From an uncultured Bacteroides sp. (lineage in GTDB: Bacteria > Bacteroidota > Bacteroidia > Bacteroidales > Bacteroidaceae): 50,127 bases of DNA. The number at the start of each line of letters is the position of its first letter. Positions within the stretch are counted from its first letter, which is position 1. The translations under genes and the position numbers were made by a program. The notes below the pieces were generated by a model. The model had not been told where the DNA came from. It searched no databases and saw nothing but the letters and a program-made list of their open reading frames with translations. Shown here piece by piece: positions 1 through 6,845 of this stretch. Where the stretch lies: the NCBI GenBank assembly GCA_944321465.1, contig CALULL010000021.1, forward strand, positions 1 through 50,127, in the 5' to 3' direction.

Positions 1-75
1 AACAGGACTCGAACCTGCACGCCTCGCGGCACACGCACCTGAAACGTGCGCGTCTACCAATTCCGCCACCTGGGC
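1..75 (-). tRNA. tRNA-Leu (anticodon CAG), 3' end cut by window edge
   Basis: The reverse complement starts with acceptor GCCCAGG and a D-arm containing GGTAGA. The anticodon loop TTCAGGT gives CAG. A long variable arm typical of leucine tRNAs and a T-arm with GGTTCGAGTCC follow. The 3' acceptor strand and discriminator base lie beyond position 1. It sits 27 bp downstream of tRNA-Gly on the same strand and probably shares its promoter. Confidence 0.93.
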
Positions 76-102
76 ATCAGTATTGCGCAATTTCATCGTT
101 GG

Positions 103-175
103 AGCGGAAAACGAGACTCGAACTCGCGACCCCAACCTTGGCAAGGTTGTGCTCTACCAACTGAGCTATTTCCGC
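103..175 (-). tRNA. tRNA-Gly (anticodon GCC)
   Basis: The reverse complement is a complete 73-nt tRNA. It has acceptor GCGGAAA, a D-arm with CAGTTGGTAGAG, anticodon stem-loop CAACC-TTGCCAA-GGTTG reading GCC, and a T-loop GTTCGAGT. No CCA is encoded. It is the first gene of a two-tRNA unit, with a matching promoter immediately upstream. Confidence 0.96.
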
Positions 176-186
176 GATTGCGGTTG

Positions 187-217
187 CAAAGGTAGGTATT
201 TTCTTATAACCTGCAAA
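187..217 (-). promoter_or_regulatory. Bacteroides-type promoter of the tRNA pair
   Basis: On the minus strand a TTTG (-33 box, 214-217) is followed after exactly 19 nt by TACCTTTG (-7 box, 187-194). This matches the Bacteroidota primary sigma-factor consensus TTTG-N19-21-TAnnTTTG. The predicted start falls just upstream of tRNA-Gly. Confidence 0.85.
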
Positions 218-285
218 CATTCCGGGCTTTTTTTTCGGCCCAATCTTGCCGCAATGCACTCCTTTGTTGTTTACGTTAATGATAA

Positions 286-1422
286 TCAGCACATTCTGTC
301 CCTGTAGTCTTCGTAGCTAAATTGACGGAAGACAAGGGCTTTCCCGTCCTGGGTCCACATTCCGATGCTGGGGTGCTGTATTCCGTTGAACATGGTGGTC
401 TTCACCATTGTGTAGTGTATCATGTCCTCAAAAAGGATTTGTTCGCCTACTTGCAGCTCATGATCGAAGCTCCAGAGTCCCATGTAGTCTCCGCTCAGGC
501 AGGAATTTCCGCCCAGCCTATAGACGTAGGGGCCGGCGTTGCCCATTTGTGCTCCCCGCACGGCGGGCTGGTAGGGCATTTCGAGGCAGTCGGGCATGTG
601 GCAGGTGAAGCTGACGTTCAGTATGGCTGTGCGTATGCCTTTGTTTTCAACGAGGTCGACCACCTGGCTTGCGAGTACCCCTGTCTGCCAGGTGAAGGCC
701 GAGCCGGGTTCGAGAATGAGTTTCAGGTGCGGATGGCGTTCTCTGAGTCCCTTCAGCAGGCCGACGAGGTGCTCCGTGTCGTAGTCCTTGCGTGTCATCA
801 GGTGTCCGCCGCCCAAGTTCAGCCATTTCAGTTGCGGAAACCAGCGGGCAAACTTCTCTTCGATGTGTTGCAGGGTGCGTTCCAGCTCGTAGGAGGACGA
901 CTCGCAGTGGTTGTGGCAATGGAACCCTTCGATGCCCTCGGGGAGGGTGGTTGGCAGCTGGTCGGCTGTGACACCGAAGCGGGTTCCCGGGGCGCAGGGG
1001 TTGTAGAGTGCGGTCCCTACTTCCGAGTACTCGGGATTGATGCGAATGCCGCACGAGATGCCGCCGTGGGCCTTTGCCTGCGGATAGAAGCGGGCGTATT
1101 GTGTCAGCGAGTTGAACGTGATGTGGCTGCTGTAGCGCAGCAGTTCGGGGAAGTCCTCGTCCGTGTAGGCCGGTGAGTAGGTGTGGGCCTTGCTGCCAAA
1201 CTCCTCTGCCGCCAAGCGTGCCTCGTAGACGGAGCTGGCCGTGGAGTGGTCGACGTACTGGCGAAAGATGGGGAACGACTTCCACATGGCGAATGCCTTG
1301 AAGGCCACGATGATTTCTACGCCTGCCCGACGGGCTACGGTCTGTATCAGTCCGAGGTTTTTCCTCAGCAGTTCCTCTTCCATGACGTAGCAGGGAGAGG
1401 GGAAAAGTGTATAGTCTACCAT
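286..1422 (-). CDS. nspC: Carboxynorspermidine decarboxylase
   Basis: This is a cytoplasmic PLP enzyme that decarboxylates carboxy(nor)spermidine, the last step of the alternative spermidine/norspermidine pathway. The 378-residue protein has the family's N-terminal SPCYV, a PLP lysine in AFKAF (Lys42), the HCHNHCES loop, EPGSAFTW and the CHMPDCLEMPYQP segment. Length and motifs fit the fold-III decarboxylase NspC rather than diaminopimelate or arginine decarboxylase. It stands alone, and a TAACTTTG box lies 137 bp upstream. A carboxyspermidine dehydrogenase partner is not in the window. Confidence 0.93.
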   Translation of the reverse strand: MVDYTLFPSPCYVMEEELLRKNLGLIQTVARRAGVEIIVAFKAFAMWKSFPIFRQYVDHSTASSVYEARLAAEEFGSKAHTYSPAYTDEDFPELLRYSSHITFNSLTQYARFYPQAKAHGGISCGIRINPEYSEVGTALYNPCAPGTRFGVTADQLPTTLPEGIEGFHCHNHCESSSYELERTLQHIEEKFARWFPQLKWLNLGGGHLMTRKDYDTEHLVGLLKGLRERHPHLKLILEPGSAFTWQTGVLASQVVDLVENKGIRTAILNVSFTCHMPDCLEMPYQPAVRGAQMGNAGPYVYRLGGNSCLSGDYMGLWSFDHELQVGEQILFEDMIHYTMVKTTMFNGIQHPSIGMWTQDGKALVFRQFSYEDYRDRMC

Positions 1423-1558
1423 ATGTTGTATATATAATTAAGGTATTAAGAGGACTGGCCGTGTGCTCTGCTGTGTTCGCCTGTGCAGATGGCTCCTCCC
1501 TGTGGGGGGCGTACGGGGCGTTTCGGCGGCACGGTCGCAAGCCGTTTGTTTGTCGGGG

Positions 1559-1566
1559 CAAAGTTA
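1559..1566 (-). promoter_or_regulatory. -7 box upstream of nspC
   Basis: The minus strand reads TAACTTTG, matching TAnnTTTG. No clear TTTG lies 19-21 bp upstream, so the assignment rests on one box. It lies between nspC and the 22-bp palindrome array. Confidence 0.5.
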
Positions 1567-1616
1567 CGCAAAAGCCGTGACTTTTGGGCCGTTGTGCAGG
1601 CTATCTGTTCCACCCC

Positions 1617-1705
1617 GTCGGGCAGAGGTGTGTTTCCCGGCGGGCACAGGAGTTCCCCCGAGGGGGCACAGGATTGCTTGCGGGCGGGCAGAGGTGTGCT
1701 GGCCG
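1617..1705. repeat. Phased palindrome array 1 (four 22-bp units)
   Basis: Four units resembling GGGCACA-GG-TGTGCC have central GG dinucleotides at 1627, 1649, 1671 and 1693, exactly 22 bp apart. Units two and three have decayed right arms. The array lies between the stop of the lipoprotein gene and the nspC promoter, both genes being on the minus strand. The rest of the 457-bp gap (1423-1879) is G+C-rich, with no ORF I can support. Confidence 0.85.
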
Positions 1706-1879
1706 GAGGGATGCTGGCGGCTGTGTGGTGGGTGTCGGGACACAGCGGGACGGGGTGGGGAATAGCGGGGTGGAAAAGAACTTCCCCGGCAACCGTCCTC
1801 CTCGTTTCCCGGTCGGGAAGGGGAAGGGCGTGTTGCCGGGGAAGCCAGCCGCGTGTCGTCGGCTACGTGCCTTGGGCTT

Positions 1880-3292
1880 TTATTCGCCGAAGGCTCCGAA
1901 GCGGGCCACGGGTGCGGGCGAGGTGTAGGTCTGTCCGTTCAGTGTCAGGCCCGTCGTGCCGAAGTAGGGGGCCATAGAGGCATCGTTGCCGTCGTAGGCA
2001 CCGCTCAGCACCGGCGAACCGGCCTGTACGTGGAAGTCCCAGCTGTCGTCGTAGATGTAGTTGGTCAGGGCCACGCCGTTGATGTCGTAGTTGACAAACA
2101 TCGGGTCCTTCAGGTCGTTTTGCGTGGCAATGGGGCTGTGGACATCGACAACGCCGTTGTTGTAGTCCTCGTGGGCGTAGTTGTAGCCTTCCCATGCATA
2201 GGCCACGCCGCTTTCTTCTTCCCAGACGATGCTGCTTTGCTGGCTGCCCGATGCGTAGAAGTTGTAGTCGATGATGGAGCTGTCGTCATAGCCCTCGTCG
2301 GGGTTGTCGGGGATGTCGTAACTGGGCGTCATGGCGCGGAACTTGCTGTTGACGATGAGGTTGTTGTAGACGTGTACCAGCGCGTTCTTCTCCACATAGA
2401 TGCTGCCGCCTTTCTCGCCGTCGCGCCTCCAGCCGGAGTTGACTATCGTGTTGTTGTAGGCTTGTATGCGGGCTTGTCCGCGCACGGCGCTCTGGTTCGA
2501 GCTGGAGAGCTTCAGGCCGTTTGTGTTGGGACTGTACATCAGGTTTCCGGCAACATCGGCGGTGCATCCGGCCTTCATGTTGACGGCTTCGGCCCCGTCG
2601 TACCCGTTTCCGGCAAAGATGTTGTTGGCCACGATGGCCTGTCCGCCCATCAGGTAGATGCCGTCGCTCCAGCCGTAGCGCAGGACGGAGTTGGTGATGA
2701 CGTACTTGCCGTTGACGTTGTTGGTCGTTATCTGCGGGTAGGCATCGTCTCCGGCGGTGTAGGCTTCGGTCTGTGCTGCGGGCGAGTCCTCGATGACCTG
2801 TCCGCCGGTGTATTCGATGATGGTGTGGTCGATGAGCATCTCGGCGCAGGTGGTGTTGGCCATGATGCCGCCCCACATGCCCCGGAGGGCGTTGTCCTCC
2901 GTGCGCTCTTCCTCGGGGATGGAGAAGAGGACGGGGTTCTCGGTCGTGCCTTGGCAGTAGAGGTTGCCGTTGACCGTGAACTCAATGGGGGTCCCGTTGG
3001 GTCCTACGCCAGCGGTGTTGGCTATCACCTGCACGCCTGGCTCGATGATGAGTGTCTTGCCCTCGGGCACGGTGTAGTGGGTGTTGAGGTGGATGGTCGT
3101 GTTGGCAGGCCACGTCAGGGTCGTGGTGTTGTCCCACTGGCTTGCGTCGGCCAAGGCGTCGTTAGTGGTATTCTCGCCCGGCTCCTGCTCTTGGCCGTTG
3201 TCCGGGGTCGCGGCTTCGTCATCGTCACAAGCGGTAAAGAACGACAGGGACAGCAGGGCGGTCCCTATCAGCAAATACTTCTTAAAGTCCAT
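1880..3292 (-). CDS. Surface lipoprotein with right-handed beta-helix-like repeats
   Basis: The 470-residue product starts with a signal peptide and lipobox FTAC (Cys22). The DDDE that follows resembles the acidic surface-export signal of Bacteroidota lipoproteins. The body has many short repeats rich in Asn/Gly/Val, such as NTTIHLNTHYTVPEGKTL, YVITNSVLRYGW and AIVANNIFAGNG, which is typical of parallel beta-helix proteins. It is encoded 68 bp downstream of a TonB receptor on the same strand, so the two probably form one transcript and act together at the outer membrane. The ligand is unknown. No catalytic residues of pectate lyases are evident. Confidence 0.75.
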   Translation of the reverse strand: MDFKKYLLIGTALLSLSFFTACDDDEAATPDNGQEQEPGENTTNDALADASQWDNTTTLTWPANTTIHLNTHYTVPEGKTLIIEPGVQVIANTAGVGPNGTPIEFTVNGNLYCQGTTENPVLFSIPEEERTEDNALRGMWGGIMANTTCAEMLIDHTIIEYTGGQVIEDSPAAQTEAYTAGDDAYPQITTNNVNGKYVITNSVLRYGWSDGIYLMGGQAIVANNIFAGNGYDGAEAVNMKAGCTADVAGNLMYSPNTNGLKLSSSNQSAVRGQARIQAYNNTIVNSGWRRDGEKGGSIYVEKNALVHVYNNLIVNSKFRAMTPSYDIPDNPDEGYDDSSIIDYNFYASGSQQSSIVWEEESGVAYAWEGYNYAHEDYNNGVVDVHSPIATQNDLKDPMFVNYDINGVALTNYIYDDSWDFHVQAGSPVLSGAYDGNDASMAPYFGTTGLTLNGQTYTSPAPVARFGAFGE

Positions 3293-3360
3293 TGTGTTAA
3301 AAATTTAGGTTTGTTATCGTTATGGTTGTTGTTGTTTCTGTATCGGGGGGGCGGCGTGTG

Positions 3361-6018
3361 TCAGAGCTTGTAGCGCACGCCTATCATAAACGACTGCCCG
3401 TGCCACTCCTTGCGCTCGATGACGTTGCCGTCGGTGCGTGGCGAGTTGACGGTTGCCGTGTGCGGGCCATTCTGGATGAAGCGCAGCAGCGGGGTGTCGA
3501 GCAGGTTGGTGGCTTTGGCAAACAGGCTGACACCCTTCTTGAAGGTCTTTTCGACCGAGGCGTCGAGCTGGAAGTAGCCTTTCTCCCAGATGTCGTCGTC
3601 GGCCCACTGCGACACGTCGCTCAGGCGTTTGCCCGTGTAGCTTCCGGCTATCTGCCCCTCCCAGCCGTACTTGGTGCTCTTGAACAGCAGCGAGAGGTTG
3701 GCCACGTGGGATGCCTGCCCGAAGAGGGGGCGCGACTGGCGGGTCTGCTTCACCTGCGAGCCGTCCATGTACTGCTTGTCGGTGGTGATGCGCGAGTGGG
3801 TGTAGGTGTAGTTGGCCTTGATGCCAAACCAGCTGAAGTACTTCAGTATGTCGACCTCCACGCCCAGGTTGCTGGCATTGCCGAAGTTCATGGGGGTGTA
3901 CATCATGTTTTGTCCGCTCTGCACCAGGCCGTACTCAATGGGGTTCTGCAACCTCTTATAGAACAGCCCCACCATGAACTGCTCGGACGAGCGGGGGAAC
4001 ACCTCGTAGCGCAGGTCGATGTTGTCGGCCACGGTGTGCTTCAGGTCGGGGTTGCCAGCCTCGGTGTAGTCCTCATTGAGGATGTGGTAGGGCACAATCT
4101 CGAAGAAGCTGGGGCGGTTGATGGCGCGGGCGTAGGAGAAGCGCAGGTTGGCGTTGCGGTGAACGTTGTACTTGGCGTGGAGGCTGGGCAGCACGTCGGT
4201 GTACCTTTGGTTGCCCTCGGGGTCGGCGTTGCCCGTGGGGAACTTCAGTCGGTATCCCTGGTCGGTGTGTTCCACGCGCAGCCCGGCTATCAGTTCCCAG
4301 CCCGGGCGCGTGTACTTCACCATTCCGTAGGCCGCGCCTATCTTCTCGCTGGCATCGTAGTTCAGCGGGTGGCTGATGTTGCGCGAGAGGACTTCCAGCC
4401 TCAGCTGGTCGTAGTTGGTCCAGTCCTCGCCCTGCACCTGCGGGTCGTGCGAGCCGGTGGCCGAGTTGAAGGTGTAGGAGTTGAAGAAGCTGTTGCGTTG
4501 CTTGTCGCGATACATGCCGCCTGCCGAGAAGTCGACGGACGAGCCTTCGGCGGCCAGCCGCAACGTGTACTTCAGGTTGGCATAGGCGGCCAGGTCTCTG
4601 TCCGAATTGTGTTCCCAGCGGCGTTCCACCGAGTTCGTGTTTTGCAGATGGCGGCCTTGTATGAAGATTTCCGTGTTGTCCGGTGTCTGGCTATAAGCCT
4701 TGGATGCAACTGCCGACCAGTCGAGGCGCAGGGCATTGTCGTCCAGAAAGCCGTGTTCGCCCTTCAGGGTGGAGTTGATGATGTATTGCCGGTTCCACTT
4801 CATGCGCACCGAGCCTTCTTGGTCGTCGTGGCTGTCGCGCACCTCGGCTTCGCGCATGTCCATGTATCCGTTGTACCACGTCAGCTTGTGCTGGCTGCTG
4901 ATGTGATAGTCCAGTTTGGCATGTGCGCCTATGCGGGTCTGTTGGGTCGAGTAGTTGCGGTATTCTATGCCGTTGTGCGACGTTCCCGGCTGATAGTACA
5001 TGTGGCTTTCCTTGCCTCGGTAGGTGTTCAGGAAGCTGCCTGCCAGCATCACGCCCAGGCGGTCGTTCAGGAAGCGGTCGCCGTAGGACAGGCCTGTCGT
5101 CAGGTCGGGCAGGGGCTTTTCCCACGTCATGTGCAGGTTGCGCATCGTGAAGTCGTCCATCGTCACGCGGCTGTCGCTGGGGTAGCCCTTGGCCTCGTAG
5201 GGCGACTTGCGGGCGATGTCGCCGTAGCGGAACGACTGGAAGTCGCGTCCGAAGTACATGGCGTTGTAGCCCGTCGACACGTTGACGGTGAACTGCCGTT
5301 GCGAGGGCGCGTCCTTCATCACCAGGTTGACGGCTCCGCCAATGCCGTCGCCCTCCATGTCGGCCGTAAGCGACTTGGTCACCTCCAGGCGGTCGAGCAT
5401 TTCCGAGGGGAAGATGTCGAGCGGCACGAAGCGGTTCTTGTTGTCTGGGCTGGGTATCTTGACTCCGTTTACCAGCGTGTAGTTGTACCGTTTGTCCATG
5501 CCGCGCAGGATGGCATACTGGCCTTCGCCGCTGCTGTTGCGTTCCACGGTGACCCCCGACATGCGTTGTATGACGTTGGCCACGGTGATGTCCGGCGACA
5601 GCTCTATACTCTTGGCGCTCATCACGTTGACCACGTTCATGGCCTTGCGCTCCAAGGCTCGCGCACCGGCTTCCGTGCGGCCCGGATTGGTGGCCACTAT
5701 GGTGATTCCTTCCAGTTGTATGTCGTCGCTCTTCAGTGCAATGTCTATTTCCGAGCTGGTGTCGGCCGAGACGCTTATCTCGAACGTCTTGTATCCTATG
5801 TACGAGCAGACCAATGTGTACTGGTTGCGCTCTACGCTCAGGTTGAAGCTGCCGTCCAGGCCGGATACGGCACCTTTCGAAGGTTCCTCTTTTACGACGA
5901 TGGAGGCTCCGATGATTTCTTCTCCCGTTTGGGCATCTCTGATTTTTCCTCTGATGTCTCGTGCTGTGCCGCTCATCGAGAGCAGTAACAGTACTCCCGC
6001 AATTAAGCTGGATTTCAT
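3361..6018 (-). CDS. TonB-dependent outer-membrane receptor
   Basis: The 885-residue protein has a signal peptide (MKSSLIAGVLLLLSMSGTA), a carboxypeptidase-like regulatory domain (DIRGKIRDAQTGEEIIGASI, about residues 20-105), and a plug domain (VANVIQRMSGVTVERN, AILRGMDKRYNYTLVNGV, IGGAVNL). A long beta-barrel ends in an aromatic-rich strand (FMIGVRYKL). I chose ATG at 6018 because it opens the signal peptide; upstream in-frame codons encode basic, non-signal sequence. It belongs to the FepA/outer-membrane beta-barrel type rather than SusC, since no SusD follows. The neighbouring beta-helix lipoprotein may be its surface partner. Substrate unknown. Confidence 0.9.
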   Translation of the reverse strand: MKSSLIAGVLLLLSMSGTARDIRGKIRDAQTGEEIIGASIVVKEEPSKGAVSGLDGSFNLSVERNQYTLVCSYIGYKTFEISVSADTSSEIDIALKSDDIQLEGITIVATNPGRTEAGARALERKAMNVVNVMSAKSIELSPDITVANVIQRMSGVTVERNSSGEGQYAILRGMDKRYNYTLVNGVKIPSPDNKNRFVPLDIFPSEMLDRLEVTKSLTADMEGDGIGGAVNLVMKDAPSQRQFTVNVSTGYNAMYFGRDFQSFRYGDIARKSPYEAKGYPSDSRVTMDDFTMRNLHMTWEKPLPDLTTGLSYGDRFLNDRLGVMLAGSFLNTYRGKESHMYYQPGTSHNGIEYRNYSTQQTRIGAHAKLDYHISSQHKLTWYNGYMDMREAEVRDSHDDQEGSVRMKWNRQYIINSTLKGEHGFLDDNALRLDWSAVASKAYSQTPDNTEIFIQGRHLQNTNSVERRWEHNSDRDLAAYANLKYTLRLAAEGSSVDFSAGGMYRDKQRNSFFNSYTFNSATGSHDPQVQGEDWTNYDQLRLEVLSRNISHPLNYDASEKIGAAYGMVKYTRPGWELIAGLRVEHTDQGYRLKFPTGNADPEGNQRYTDVLPSLHAKYNVHRNANLRFSYARAINRPSFFEIVPYHILNEDYTEAGNPDLKHTVADNIDLRYEVFPRSSEQFMVGLFYKRLQNPIEYGLVQSGQNMMYTPMNFGNASNLGVEVDILKYFSWFGIKANYTYTHSRITTDKQYMDGSQVKQTRQSRPLFGQASHVANLSLLFKSTKYGWEGQIAGSYTGKRLSDVSQWADDDIWEKGYFQLDASVEKTFKKGVSLFAKATNLLDTPLLRFIQNGPHTATVNSPRTDGNVIERKEWHGQSFMIGVRYKL

Positions 6019-6047
6019 TCTTTGCTGGCTTATTTGTTTTTCGGGGG

Positions 6048-6078
6048 CAAAAGTATTGGGACATTGCTGCATGGCAAT
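6048..6078 (-). promoter_or_regulatory. Putative promoter of the TonB receptor/lipoprotein pair
   Basis: The minus strand carries ATTG (6075-6078), 19 nt, then TACTTTTG (6048-6055). The -7 box fits the consensus and the -33 box differs at one base. The spacing to the receptor ATG is about 30 bp. Confidence 0.6.
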
Positions 6079-6248
6079 TACGTGAAGGTTACAAAAGCGT
6101 GACAAGCGGCGAAGCGCTCTTTTGTCCCTGCCTTCTCTTCGGTGGAAGTCGGTAGGATGGAGTTGTCTTTGCATATCGGTGCTATGGATATCGTGTTAGG
6201 GGTTTGATAATGAAGTAGTAAAGGGCTTTCTGTCTACCCTTTCCTTTA

Positions 6249-6442
6249 GCCCCAATCGGTCATTAGAGTCCAAAGCGATTTCGTTCTGTAGCCGTGCAGA
6301 TTGACAGCCGCCTTTGTCGAAGTCGTAGCGGGCTACGACGGGACAAAGCGGCAGACAAGGCACCGGTGGCAGGACGAAAGGGCTTGGAAAACCGAAGAAA
6401 GACAACCAAACCCCAAGTCGGTGGTCTAATGACCGATTGGGG
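6249..6442. mobile_element. 194-bp structured inverted-repeat element (MITE-like)
   Basis: An 18-bp perfect inverted repeat (6250-6267 and 6425-6442, CCCCAATCGGTCATTAGA) encloses an internal hairpin. Its core is GTCGTAGC-GG-GCTACGAC, flanked by pairing CCTTTGTC/GACAAAGCGG. TTTA stands on both sides (6245-6248 and 6443-6446), a possible target duplication, with one unpaired G at the left end. The ORF crossing it on the minus strand shows no recognisable domain. It could be a non-autonomous transposon or a structured RNA gene; I favour the former. Confidence 0.55.
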
Positions 6443-6490
6443 TTTAATTCCGGCATTTTCTAATGATGTTAGTAGTTATATCAATTCATT

Positions 6491-6556
6491 AACTACTGTA
6501 CTTCGTATAGCGAACTACTGTACTTCGCATGGTGAACTACTGTACTTCATGACATC
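6491..6556. repeat. 3 x 22-bp direct repeat
   Basis: Three tandem copies of AACTACTGTACTTCG plus a 7-bp variable tail start at 6491, 6513 and 6535, exactly 22 bp apart. An inverted AGTAGTTA (6471-6478) precedes them, so the block could form a hairpin. It is A+T-rich and unrelated to the GC-rich palindrome arrays despite the equal period. No gene is recognised here. Confidence 0.75.
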
Positions 6557-6628
6557 AAGTTACGCAGAAAAGCCGAATAAAATCAAAAAAAGAGGCTCTT
6601 AGTATCGGCCCGTCTCAGGGAGTCGAAT

Positions 6629-6707
6629 GAGACCTCTGCAAAAGTCCGTTTTTAGGCACGTGTCTTTTTGATATACAATAAGGCATTCTGGGTTTTGCAG
6701 AGGTCTC
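6629..6707. mobile_element. 79-bp MITE with GAAT target duplication
   Basis: Perfect 15-bp terminal inverted repeats GAGACCTCTGCAAAA (6629-6643 and 6693-6707) are flanked by a direct repeat GAAT (6625-6628 and 6708-6711). From memory, the end sequence resembles those of IS5-group elements in Porphyromonas and relatives (GAGACC..TGCAAAA). It is too short to encode a transposase, hence a miniature element mobilised in trans. Confidence 0.75.
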
Positions 6708-6765
6708 GAATGGCATAAGGCGGGGAGGAGGGCGGCGGCGGTCGGGTGCGGGGAGGATATAGAAA

Positions 6766-6804
6766 AAGCCTGGCTGCCTCGGTGAGAGAGGCTGAGCCAG
6801 GCTT
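6766..6804 (-). terminator. Rho-independent terminator after the 660-residue T9SS cargo gene
   Basis: On the minus strand a 10-bp stem (AAGCCTGGCT paired with AGCCAGGCTT) is followed by TTTTTCTATAT. It begins about 40 bp after the stop codon at 6846. Confidence 0.85.
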
Positions 6805-6845
6805 GGGGTGTTTGCCCTGACGTGCGGGTTATGCCGCGTCGGGGA

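Noticed and set aside
1853-3373. 506-codon open frame on the plus strand opposite the lipoprotein gene
   Set aside because: It is the antisense shadow of a clearly real gene with signal peptide and lipobox; the translation is a low-complexity Val/Gly/Asp string with no domain.
3322-5988. 888-codon open frame on the plus strand opposite the TonB receptor
   Set aside because: High G+C leaves few stops in this frame. The sequence has no recognisable domain, whereas the minus strand encodes a complete receptor.
6196-6456. 86-codon minus-strand frame across the 194-bp inverted-repeat element
   Set aside because: Its sequence is dictated by the inverted repeats and hairpin; no start context or domain.
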